Below are positions 45,017 to 55,221 of a DNA stretch of 64,000 bases, one piece after another. Source of the DNA: Sporobolomyces roseus (Eukaryota > Basidiomycota > Microbotryomycetes > Sporidiobolales > Sporidiobolaceae). The stretch is taken from assembly GCA_016617785.1 (NCBI GenBank), contig JADILM010000010.1, positions 1,040,581-1,104,580 on the forward strand, in the 5' to 3' direction. The translations under genes were made by a program, and so were the position numbers. Under the pieces are notes generated by a model that searched no databases, was not told the origin of the DNA, and saw only the letters and a list, made by a program, of their open reading frames with translations. Numbering within the stretch: position 1 is the stretch's first letter; the number at the start of each line of letters is the position of its first letter.

Positions 45017-46296
45017 GTGACCAACCATCACTATCGGATTCCCTCTTCGACTGAGGCAGTCCCGCTTCACAAATACTTTCGATATTTCGCCCCAATGGCC
45101 GGTCGAGACAGTTTCCTCGACCACGCTATGGACAAGAATTGCAAAGGACTCGAGTTTGCTGCTGATGGTTGGGCCGCTGCTGTACTCGCGACTGAAGCTC
45201 GAGGAACAATCTACTGGGATTCGATGAGTTCGGCTAAAGACATCATTTTGAATAAGCTGATCAAACCAAGCGAATTCGTGTGAATCCCTCTTATTCTCTC
45301 TAGCAAAGTTACTGATGAGATTCATTTGCTGTGCGTAGATGCTCGAGTCGGTCGTGTCCCCAGAACCGAATGCAATTGCAATCAAGGAATTCTTACAAAA
45401 TCAAGCAAGATATTGGGGTCGACTACTCTCGAGTTATGCAGCGAAGCATCCTGTATATTGCTACTTGTCATGTGAACAATCGAAAGCTGACCACCTCCTC
45501 GAAAGCGAAGGGCATGCATCAGGAGGATCAAATCGTACTCGATTTCCTGAACCCTGGTACTCTCCTCGACAGCTTTGGACCGGAACGCTACATCAAAGTT
45601 GTCGTACTCCAACCTCTAGCATATGAAGCACATGAGTCGTCACCTCACGGACCCAAGCCCCTCGGTCTCGAAAGAGTCGAACATCGAGATCAGTGGATAA
45701 CGGGAAGCGCCGCGTTCTTCGCCAGTCGAGTCTATCATCTTCGGATCTTCAGTAAAAGCCTCAAAGACTACCACATCGAGGATCCACGCCACGAAAGAGC
45801 GCTTCACGATCTTTACAATGTTCTCCTCTCGATGCTGCTCTACTTCCTCGCATTCGCGGATCGCGTCGATGTTGTCAACGGCGAGTTGGGTGCAACACCT
45901 GAAGAATGGAGGGCTGTTTGAGCTGCTGTCGACGCGGTAATGGTTGATGGGAAGTTTGGAACCGACACTTACGAGCTAAACTGTCATTTCCTGACTCGAA
46001 ACAAGGTCAAGCTCGAAGAATGGTTCGAAAGTGCAGCTCGCTGGTGGTGCCCAAGCGTACCTGAGGACCGACGAGTCTTGCTACATGCTGCAAAGGCGAT
46101 GGAAGAGGTCTTGTACTGGCTCTTCGGACTTGCTGCCAAAGTTTGTTCCCTCCCTCATTCTTTGTCGCGAGCGTTGGCTGATATAACCCCTTCCTCTCTG
46201 CAACAATAGCCCTCCCCCTTCACGAACCGTAGCTTGTCCCATCGCTCTACTCGACCCTCTTCAAACCCTTTTTCTCCCTTGGCTCGCTCCATCTAA
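45017..46296 (+). pseudogene. DGWAA-family copy E, broken
   Basis: Family motifs are present in order: LHKYFRYFAPM, LEFAADGWAAAVLAT and ILNKLIK in exon 1; ARYWGRLLSSYAA in exon 2; SAAFFASRVYHLRIFS, VLLSMLLYFLAF, ELNCHFLTRNKVKLEEWFE, AARWWCPS and KAMEEVLYWLFGL in exon 3. Two defects are seen. A TGA at 45919-45921 interrupts exon 3 right after PEEWRAV, in a region where intact paralogues carry Trp (SWREEI in B, VWIETYE in C); the same frame stays open beyond it. Also, the family's N-terminal region has no ATG in frame (GTG near 45017). Either would silence the gene, so a recent pseudogene is likely. A different start exon or stop readthrough cannot be excluded. Confidence 0.68.
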
Positions 46297-46461
46297 ATTC
46301 ACCTGCTCCTTTCCCTTTGTACCCTCTTTTCCAGTCTCCTCCGTACGCGGTCTTTCCTGTAGACTTTCTTTCCGTCAGTGCCCTATCTCGAATCTCAGCA
46401 GTCGCTGAATCTCCGAAGCAAGAAGTCGTCGAAGCGCGAGAGAGCTTCGATCGAAAGAGAA

Positions 46462-46850
46462 CTACTTCTGAGGATTAGACGAGTTAGAAACAGTCTCTGA
46501 GTCTTTGGAGTCGAGCGTAAGTACGAAGCGTAGATGTTGAGAGGCTGCAAGTACTTCGAGAAGCGGAATTTGCGAACTCGATCGTTCGATAAGGAAGTGT
46601 ACGATCTCCCCGTTCGTTCCCAATAGCCTCTCACTACCAACGAGAATACGTTCCCCCGCAAAGATGAGATCTGTGTTGCTTTGGTTAAGTGTCTGCTTGT
46701 TGGCGAGAGTTGGGAGTGGTGAGGTGAGAGGGAGAAGTCGAAAGGACAAACGTAACGGTTTCGAAAGTCGATAGCTTCGCTTGGCGAAGGCGAGCACTGC
46801 AGGGAAGCGATAAGATCCTGACACGACTCGTCCAGATAAGCAGCTGACGA
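46462..46850 (-). CDS. Small hypothetical gene between E and F2'
   Basis: Two open stretches on the minus strand join in frame across an intron with donor GTTTGT and acceptor AACAAGCAG. They read AAYLDESCQDLIASLQC, EAIDFRNRY, then TLNQSNTDLIFAGERILVG, GEIVHFLIERSSSQIPLLEV and HLRFVLTLDS. The composition looks protein-like, but no ATG start is fixed and no domain is recognised. It could be a fragment of a longer gene. No counterpart is seen on the left arm. Confidence 0.35.
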
Positions 46851-47633
46851 CAAAGAGCAGTATAAGAGGAATTCGGAACTGACGAGATTGCGAGCAGAGT
46901 CACTCTCCTTTAGTCATCTCGTGAGAAGCTCTAGGACACTTCAACTATCATTGCCCATCTATTACGTCCCCATAATCAGTCGTATAGGCCTTTGAGGTCT
47001 TCGTTGAGGCGATTTCGAGATCTGAAGATGAGAGTGGGAAAATGCCGAGGAAGCGATACTAGCGGATCGGATCTGTGAAGGTAGTATCTGGAATAGTTGT
47101 AGAGTAGTACCGATGCTCGAACAGAGCTTCTGACAATTGAGAGTGAATGGTAGAGTTCCAAAGTTGTTTGATCGCTTTCTTGTTCTCTTACGCTTCACCT
47201 CGCTGCTCTACCACTGCTCTGACGACTTCAATCCGCCTCAAGAATGCTAATACAGCCCTCGAGATGTTCCACAAGCGCCCTCGTAGGTTCCCCTGCTCTC
47301 TCCCTCATTCTTTCCCATCTCAAATCTGATTCACTCGTCCTTGCCCATCCGACATTACAGAGCTCGATAGGAGCGTAGAGTGATTGTTCGGCTGCGTTGA
47401 GTCGACAGGAGACCGGTCTCCGGCGTACCCCAGAGTCTGTGCGATTCTTCCTATACAATCGCTTCTTCATATATTCCGGCTCTCCTACCTCCTTCTACCC
47501 CGATATTCAGACCGGGCTCACACCCCCAAGAGCAAGAGCACGATGCCTGCGCCGACTTCCGAAACGATACGACCGGAATCTCCTTCGCCGGACTTTCTCT
47601 TCTTCTCTCCTCTCCCTCTGCCAATCTTCAGCA

Positions 47634-48451
47634 ATGCCGCGTCAATCTTTCGACTCCACTCATAGCCACGAATATATCGCAACTCGACGAGCGAGTCTAC
47701 CTCCACCCTACCCTCCGAATCCTCCTCCCCCTTACGACCCTTCGGCTTGCCATGTTCGATCGACGACCAACTCTTTCACGAGCGATACCACGACGCGAGC
47801 AAGGTCCTGGATGAGATCGTCGACATCGCAGCTATCCGACGTCCTTCGAGGCTCGCTCGAATTATGCCAACCTTCGAATCACAAACCTCGCCCGAACAAG
47901 ATAAGCAGATGTTGGAGGGATGGCGAGATCACTTACTTAGACATTTATGGCATGCTGAAGACTCTCAATGGAATTTTGTCGATGAGGGGAATTATGGGCG
48001 AATCAAGGAGATGATCGGAAAGCTACGAGAAGCTGCGACATCGAAGAAACTGGTAAGCTGTTTGTCTCGCTTCCCTGCTTACCGGTCTTCCCTCTGATCA
48101 TATTGCTTCTCACGCACTTCCTCTCAGATCAAGAGCAAGCTGAAGTATGATCATGTTCCGGGAGCTAGGCAACCGAGGGAATATCGTTCAGTCTCGCCAG
48201 ATTACTCTGTTCCGCAACTCATCGCCAAACTCCATTTCACAGTGCGTTCTCCTTTCCCTTTGACGAGTCTCAGGGTCGAAGCTGATAGGATCATGCGAGT
48301 AGCCTCGTCCTTATCCTCCGAGCTACACCTCTCCTCGTCGATCTCCGCAACTTCATCAACCGAATCGTTCAGAGCACAGTCTCGCTCAACGTCGCCGAAT
48401 CGGATACAGGCAAGCTTCGATGAGGAAGATGAGAACCGGTGGACAAGCTAG
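47634..48451 (+). pseudogene. WIEP-family copy F2', frameshifted
   Basis: Starts like F2 (MPRQSFDSTHSHE..., ATG 47634) and ends like F2 (NRIQASFDEEDENRWTS, stop 48451). One base is missing near 47750 relative to F2: CCATGTTCG here against CCATCGTTCG in F2. The module (DDQLFHERYHDASKVL, LEGWRDHLLRHLWHAEDSQW, YGRIKEMIGKLREAA) is therefore in another frame from the start. The second exon (48128-48451) is intact. The flanking DNA is about 90% identical to the left arm. If the deletion is real this copy is dead; a sequencing error at this point would have the same appearance. Confidence 0.7.
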
Positions 48452-48861
48452 AGATGGAGGACTGCTGTTATAGATTGTGGAATTGAAACTTTGACGGGGA
48501 CTCGGGTTCGTTTTCGCTTTTCTCCCCTCAAACGCTACCTTAGTTTCGCGAGCTGACAACACTGAGTCTACTAATCCCCTCATCCTCATCAGGTCTCGCT
48601 TGTCGCCTTCGTAGAGGAACCGGAGAATGCCTTATCAAATTTCGAAATCGCAGTTGTCTCGTCTCAACTGGCCGGATTTCGACCTCGCTGGACGGTCTGC
48701 TTCGCAGCTTCCCGCCTCTCGCACTTACTCGTCACCGTCGTCTTCGCTTCTCCAGCTTCGGACTTTCCGCGGTCATCTTCGCTTTCCATGTTTTGCGAAA
48801 CTTTCCCTTTCTCCCTCTTCCTCTTCTTCCGTTCTACGTGTTTGCAGCCAGCCTCGTCAAC

Positions 48862-50494
48862 ATGTCGGAACGCGTCTCAGGAGGATCCCGAGATCTTATT
48901 AATCTCGAACAAGACGAGTTTGATCCGTTCGGAGACGACGCTCATCGACAAGTCTCTAGCCGGTATGTATCGGTCCTCTTTTTATTCCCCTCCATCTTTC
49001 GCTTGACTGACACTTCTTGAGTCATGGGCAGTCCGCAATCGCCGTCGCGAATCGATTTCCCTTCCGACCCCGCATCGAACAACGAGTCTTCAGCTTCACC
49101 CGTACTCCTTCGACACGATATGCACAAAGTCATCGATGAGGTTGTCAAAATGGCAGCAGGTCGCGATCAAGAACGATGTGAACTCCTACAGACATGGAGA
49201 AATGAGCTCTTAGCTGTTATCGAACCGCGAGACAATCCAAACCTTTACTACGAGCGGAACTCAGCTGTAAAGCGTGGAGCGTACGGTCAGATCAAGTTGG
49301 CTTTATTCATGATTCGATGGATGGCAGAGAAACGCAGAATGGTGCGCTTGTCTTTCATCGTCGAGCAAAACGAGACTGACAGCTTACAAATCGGGGTCTC
49401 GTAGGTTGTACGCATGTCTGGAGGATTCCTTGGACTCCTCACGGGAGAGATTCGAATTGATAGAGAGTGCACCGCGGACTGGTTGATCGTCAGAGCAAAA
49501 TTGGGAGTAAATCAATCGCTCACTCGCTCAGAAGGACTTCTTTCGACTCACGCTGATCTCTCCCGTCCATACAACGTAGCTTGCAGCTCAAGAAAGACTC
49601 AATCAGTATCGACATGAGCCTCTCATACATGCTAGAAGATTCCGCATCAATCCTCACGAAGTCTCTAACCGAAACTATTCCTCAACCTCGCAATCACAAG
49701 AACCTTTCCTTTCTCGATCGCACTCACACGACGCATCTACTCGCTCTCACGCTCCAGCTCAATCACCTTCCCTTCCAGACCGGCTACAAGCCCTCGAAGA
49801 CGAAGCTCTCAAACGCCAGCAAGAAGTTCACGATTACGTCGACGACCTCTGCAAAGACGCGCTAAGACACTCTGAAGGGAACCGGTTCGAGGATGAGAAA
49901 CTCTTGAAAAAATGGAAAGGAGAACTGTTCGCAATCATCGAGCCTCTGGGAAAGCCTTTCATGAATTACTCGCCTGACGGTGCTGGATATCTCGAACACT
50001 ATCGGCATCTCTGTGATACGTTGAGGATGATCAATCAGAACGCGAAGTCGCTGGTGAGCTTTCACTCCACTTCTTCCGGTGAAAACGACCAAAAGCTGAT
50101 TTCGATTGCAATCATTCTTCTCTAGATCGTTCCAGTCTATTCTCGAGGAGGACCTTTGGGTCGGCAGATGACGAGTCAACGACAAATCGCGCCAGCTTAC
50201 ACTCCAGAACGCTTGATCGAGCGTCTGAAACTTGGAGTGAGTTTCGAAGCTTTTCTTCGTTCGAATCGACAGCTTTGAGAACCTCTGAAACTGATAGTGC
50301 GAGCTCAACTACAGTCTGATGCTCTCTTCAATCTCAAGAGGTATCGTAGACTTGAGGAGCAGCGCGAAAGAGAGCGTCAGCAGCTTTCAATCGGATCAAA
50401 CGAAACACGAAGGATTTCGCATCGAATGGCTCAAATCAGTCGTTTCGATACTCACGGGCCAGTAAGTCGAGAGAGCGGTGGATTGTTGCTCTAG
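48862..50494 (+). CDS. WIEP-family two-module protein R (unknown function)
   Basis: Six exons join in frame (48862-48962, 49032-49341, 49405-49506, 49580-50053, 50126-50236, 50315-50494) for 425 aa. Except for the first intron (phase 2), all introns are phase 0. Module 1: HKVIDEVVKMAAGRDQER, TWRNELLAVIEP, then LLTGEIRIDREC and DWLIVRAKLG. A Ser/His-rich linker leads to module 2: VDDLCKDALRHSEG, KKWKGELFAIIEP, then IVPVYSRGG and ERLIERLKLG. The last exon has an Arg/Glu/Gln-rich coiled stretch, then TRRISHRMAQISR and ESGGLLL. Mirror copy of L1, differing by an extra first exon. Convergent with S', 364 bp between stops. Function unknown. Confidence 0.74.
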
Positions 50495-50858
50495 TCTATT
50501 GTCTCGTCTTTCTTCCTCTTACTAGATCAGTAGCTTTCGTGTGCGATTCAAATTGAGATTTCGCAAATTGCAGAAAGTGAAGAACGAGACAGACAAGAGA
50601 TCGAGCAAATCCAAGGAGCTATCGACGACAAAGGATGACTGATGTTTTCCTGTGAGTGACAGCGAGGGAGAAGCGCGAAGAGCTGTGTCGGGATCTATCA
50701 ATAACGATCAAAGGGAAATCAACTTGCGAAAGCGAAGATTGCGAAAGGAACGAAGCGTACCTGTAGAGAGTCGGATCACCTGATGAGTCAGCTATTGTCA
50801 GTTTCGATAGGAGACGTCACTCGATAGGAAGATCGACGAATTCGAACGCTTGAGAATC

Positions 50859-51449
50859 TCAAACGAAACATATTCCTCCTCCTTCGCCCCCTCGACAATT
50901 CTTGCCGCACTTCTCGCACGAGCTCAGACCGTACACTCCGTATTGACGACTCGAGATCTTTCCGCGATGAGAGAGAGAGTGGTCTGAACGATTGCGAGAA
51001 GTGCGGGACGGGAGGATGCTCCTCAGTAACTCGGGATTGAGAGCGAGTACGTATGTCATCTTCCGATTCGATAGAACTTGAAGTCAGCAGAGGAATTTGA
51101 AAACCAAGATATAGATCAGACGTACCTCTTCCGTAGGGTCCCGCAAGGTGTGCCGGCATTTCTCCAGACAGTGCCTGAGAAAGTCGAAATCTCGCTTGTT
51201 CTTGATGCAGGCGTTCAATGGCTCGGTTCGGTTCGTCCGAGAGTAACCTACGCCGAATAGCTTGATCATCTCTCCTCGCCATTTCTCCTGCACCTCATCT
51301 TGACCCTGCCGAAACAGTTCTTCGCGAATCTCCTCGACGAGACGGTCCAACTCGTTTGCCCATTCTTCTCGCTCCTTCTTCACCAATAACCGAGTTTTGA
51401 GATGCTTGAATTGTTCGTTGAAACTTGTGGGTTGCTCGTCGTGCGACAT
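50859..51449 (-). CDS. WIEP-family short protein S' (unknown function)
   Basis: Two exons join in frame (51449-51126, 51059-50859) for 174 aa, against 173 aa for S. Starts MSHDEQPTSFNEQFKHLKTR; module LDRLVEEIREELFRQGQDE, KWRGEMIKLFGVGYS, FDFLRHCLEKCRHTL; tail SLSHRGKISSRQYGVYG and SSCEKCGKNCRGG...GGICFV. The sequence just before the ATG (CTTCTCTACAGTC) is identical to that before S. The tail has an insertion of a few Gly/Glu and an extra Cys compared with S. The acceptor GAATCGGAAG is chosen because it alone keeps the frame. Confidence 0.7.
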
Positions 51450-51875
51450 GACTGTAGAGAAGAGAAAGAGAAGTGAACGAGTTTGAATGGGATTAGACGC
51501 TCTTCGGAGTTTCCATTCGAATCCCGCGGTGCTTTCCAATACCCGAGACAACACTCCAACCTCGCCCACGTGCAAGCTTATCGACATCCACTCGATTTGA
51601 GCGAGACGAAAGCTGGAGAAAGAACGAAGATTTGATCGAATTCGAAAGAGTGATTTGAGAATTGTTGGTTTCTTTTTTGCAGTTTGGAGAGGAGTGTACG
51701 AAAGAGAAGAGAGGTGAAAGGAAATATACAGAGAGTGCGAGAGGAGGTAAGAGGTGAGGAAGAGAGTCGAGGTAGATGTGAATCGGTCGATTCGGAATTG
51801 TCGAGAGGAGTCGAGAAGAGTCGATCCGGGTCGAGAAGGGAAGAGTAATGAGGACGAAAGAGGAGAGTTGGGAAA

Positions 51876-52949
51876 TTATCTTCGTTGTTGAGCTTTAGCC
51901 ATCATTTCAGCATTCGCTTCCGAGAATCTACGAAGAATTGAAAACCAATCTTTAGTCAGTTTCGTGAACGAAAACAAGATATTTCTTCAGAAAACGAGAG
52001 AAAGAAGAGCATACCGAAGACCGACACTGTACATCCTCAATCAATCGATCAGTACGCACTCCATTCGATGAAAGACAAGAGAGAGGGTAAAGCGTACCGC
52101 TCAGAATGTTTCAAGAATTTATCGGCGCAAGTATTAACGCAGTACTCCTATTCGTACCCCTCTCAACTTTGCATCAGTACCCACAAATCTCAGAAGAAAA
52201 GAAGGGCTTAGAAGGGAGGGAGAGAAGGAGGGAAAAAGAGACGAATACCTCTTTGGAAGATAAAGCTTTCGAAGTGAAATCGTTACAACAGTTGTTGAAG
52301 CATCGTTCGACGAGGTTTTGATACAGGGCCATGAAATCTTTCATCTGATTGTTGGAGTCGAGTAGGTTCATTCGGAATCGAGGCGAACGAGAAGAGGGGG
52401 GAGGAGGGAAAAGGAAGAGGATGGGAAAAAAAGAGAGGAGGGAGAAGAGTTTTGATGGCGAGGTCGAGGGGAGTGCGGATTGCGAGAGAAGGTCAGAGGG
52501 TAGAGAGATGAGTCGATAGGAAGGAGTAAGGGGGAAAGCGCAGAGTGTCAGTTAAGCGATCTTGTGAGCAGTTGGATTCGAACGATACGAAAACTTTCGA
52601 CGATTTCCTCCTTCTTCTTTCCCGACTCTTTCGCATTTTTCCACCGCTCACCCTACCTTCCGTTCCATTATCTGATCGTCACCGCTCTATAACCCTTGAT
52701 TACACTCCGCTTTTCTCGTCCAAGTTTCGAACCAATCTCCGAAACTTTACGCATTCCCCATCCTCTCTGGATCACTCCTACTTTCCAGCTCACTCTCCCT
52801 ACTTGTCCTCTAATATCTCGTTGACCTCGTATATCCCTCGATAGCTCGGTAGTAGAGAGTGATTGAGTTGTAAGTAGATTTACCTGTTTCTGTTGCATCA
52901 TTCCTTCGAATGCTGCTGCTGTTGCTGGGTTCATTCCTGATGCGTCCAT
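51876..52949 (-). CDS. TIM9: Mitochondrial intermembrane chaperone TIM9
   Basis: Small TIM chaperone escorting hydrophobic precursors across the intermembrane space. About five short exons; start ATG at 52949 ([20 protein letters not shown]). The twin CX3C motif is present: [19 protein letters not shown] and [16 protein letters not shown], followed by [17 protein letters not shown]. This order matches TIM9 and not TIM8, TIM10 or TIM13. Introns are long relative to the ~95-aa product. It is the first conserved gene to the right of the right arm. Divergent from TIF6. Confidence 0.9.
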
Positions 52950-53247
52950 TGCTTTATTCTATTCATTTAATACACTCTTTGATCAGTACATGGATCGGGG
53001 GAGACGAGATCGAGTCGGAGTGAGAGATCGAGTCGAGTTGAACAAGAGATTGACTCGAACTCTTTGAGGGAGTTTTTGGATGGGTTGATAGCTTGAATAG
53101 ATGCTTACTGTAGTAGCTAGTGATTAATCGAGTCAGACTAAACGGTTCAAGAGCGAGTTTAGATTGACTTTAGAAATCTTTCTCTTCCAAACTTGTCGTT
53201 TCCTCCACTCTCACCTCTACTCTACACTTCACGCTCTTACTCAAGAA
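52950..53247. promoter_or_regulatory. Shared promoter TIM9/TIF6
   Basis: 298 bp between divergent start codons. Pyrimidine-rich just before the TIF6 ATG. Confidence 0.5.
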
Positions 53248-54904
53248 ATGGCAGTTCGTAAGTCACTCCTCATCTCTCTATTCACTCTCAAATATCCCTT
53301 ACTGCGCCACACTCTTTCCTCGTTCTCTTCTCTCACCTTTTCTTGATAGCTCATCATTCAATCTGCTAACTCACTCTCTTCCCTCCTGAAATAGGTTGCA
53401 GATTCGAGAATTCATCCGATGTAATTCAAACCATCCCTCTCCTCCCCTCCTCGATCCAAACTAATGAGTTGTATAATGGTAGATCGGAGTCTTCGCCTCT
53501 TTAACAAACTCTTACTGCCTCAGTTCAGTTTCGAGTGGTTCGACAAATTTTTATTCAACTTTTGAAGCTGAATTGGGAGATGTCATTCCTGTTGTTCAGA
53601 CTAGTATTGGTGGAACTAGGATTATTGGAAGATTAGTAGCTGGTGAGTATCTCTCTCTCTCTCTTTCTGGATCTAATGGGAGGGTTAGAGGACGATTGAT
53701 TGAGGGAGAAAGGAGAGAATGGGAGAAGACAGTTGGGAGGGAAGAGAAAAGAGATTCTGCGATTTTGAAATCAGTTTTCATTTCACTCTCTCTTTCGTAA
53801 AGATACTAAGTTTTACTCCCACGATCCAATTAGGTAATCGACATGGACTACTCGTACCCTCGACAACGACCGATCAAGAGCTTCAACATCTTCGCAACTC
53901 TCTCCCCGACGCCGTCGCAATCCAACGAATCGAAGAACGTTTATCAGCACTAGGAAACATTATCGCTTGTAACGATTACGTCGCTTTGGTCCATCCCGAT
54001 ATTGATAGGGAAACGGAAGAGATCATTGCGGATGTGTTGAAGGTCGAGGTGTTTAGACAAACTATCGCGGATAATGTACTCGTTGGAAGTTATTGTAGGT
54101 TGAGTAATCAGGGCGCTTTGGTTCATCCCAAAACGTCGGTGCAGGATCAGGACGAGTTGAGTAGTTTGTTACAAGTACCGCTGGTTGTACGTTTCACTTC
54201 ATTCCTAATCCGAGTTTAGCGAAAAGAACGTTTCCAGTTAATGAATTTGCACTGATGTACAGGCTGGAACGGTCAATCGAGGTTCGGATGTTATCGGTGC
54301 TGGTATGATCGTCAACGGTAAGCACACCTTTCGCTTCTTGATCGCTAACTGGGAGGAGTTTGCGAAACTGACGCCAACCGTTTCGCTACTGCATCTCCTT
54401 TCGACTCCCTTTCGACTCTTCTTTCGACATCCCTTCGCTTCCCTCCACCTTTCACCAATCGTCTATCTCGTGCTTCTCCATCCTCTTCACCTCTCTTCCT
54501 TCGCTATCACTTCTGACCGATCACCTCGAATCTCGAACTTCCTTTCCCTCAACTTTCGATTCCAATTCAACCTCACTTCCCTTTCGATCTCGATCTTTTC
54601 ACTATCACACATCTCCTCGTTCTGCGACCCTGATACCGTCATTCCCCTCCTTTCCCTCTTAACTCGACCATTCACTCTTCCCCATCCCTTCGAAACCTTC
54701 ACCTCTCCCTCTCCCTCACCTCCTCATCTACCACCTCCTACTCCTCTATCAACTCGTCTCAAACGAACAGATTGGGCGTCCTTCACTGGACTCGACACGA
54801 CAGCTACCGAAATCAGTGTTATTGAAGCGGCGTTCAAATTGGGAGGACAAGATACGTCGAGGATTGCGGGAATGAGGGATACCTTAGTAGAGGGATTCGC
54901 ATAA
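53248..54904 (+). CDS. TIF6: Ribosome anti-association factor eIF6
   Basis: Binds the 60S subunit, is needed for its nuclear assembly, and blocks premature joining with 40S. Six or so exons: MAVR, then [136 protein letters not shown] and a closing [20 protein letters not shown]. The order is that of the five-fold pseudosymmetric eIF6 fold, complete. The last intron (about 54319-54770) is ~450 nt, several times longer than the others here, and pyrimidine-rich. Confidence 0.93.
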
Positions 54905-55221
54905 TTCCTTCTTTCTCTTACTCTTACTCTTTCTCTCCCTATGATTGCTTGATGGAGGATGGGAGGGAGGAGGACCTTTTTTTGGAACCCCCGATAGATA
55001 GAATCGATCTGAAAACTTTTAATGCTTGTAACGCTAGAATCAATCTCTCTCTCAAACCTTCTCCTTCTTGCGGATTGAAACAGTGATATCACTCAGAGCT
55101 CGCAAGGACGGGAGGGAACGCTGGGATTCGATTGATTCAAGAATGGGTTCAAAAAGTTTACTCGAACACAAACAAAAGCAGAGAGTCTTTCGCGGTGAAG
55201 GAGTGACGACGAAAAGCGGAT

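Larger units (their letters stand above)
46970..51590. repeat. Right arm of inverted duplication
   Basis: Reverse-oriented counterpart of 20100-24690, carrying F2'(+), R(+) and S'(-). The inner edge lies near 46.97 kb at ATAATCAGTCGTATAGG, the complement of the left inner edge. Similarity is strongest from 46.97 to about 48.8 kb (F2' with its promoter and 3' flank) and falls towards R and S', where it is clear mainly as protein and exon order. This suggests either selection acting differently along the arm or gene conversion of the inner part. Confidence 0.8.

Noticed and set aside
45919..45921. In-frame TGA in E as selenocysteine
   Set aside because: Fungi generally lack selenocysteine decoding, intact paralogues have Trp in this region, and no hairpin element was seen. 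A nonsense mutation is simpler.
20100..51590. Inverted arms as a pure assembly artefact
   Set aside because: The arms differ by many substitutions, a frameshift, different exon numbers (L1 versus R) and different DGWAA neighbours, which a duplicated contig would not show. Long reads remain the decisive test.
54305..54904. A separate Ser/Leu/Phe-rich plus-strand gene inside TIF6
   Set aside because: Most of it is the pyrimidine-rich last intron read through in frame. The end is the final TIF6 exon.
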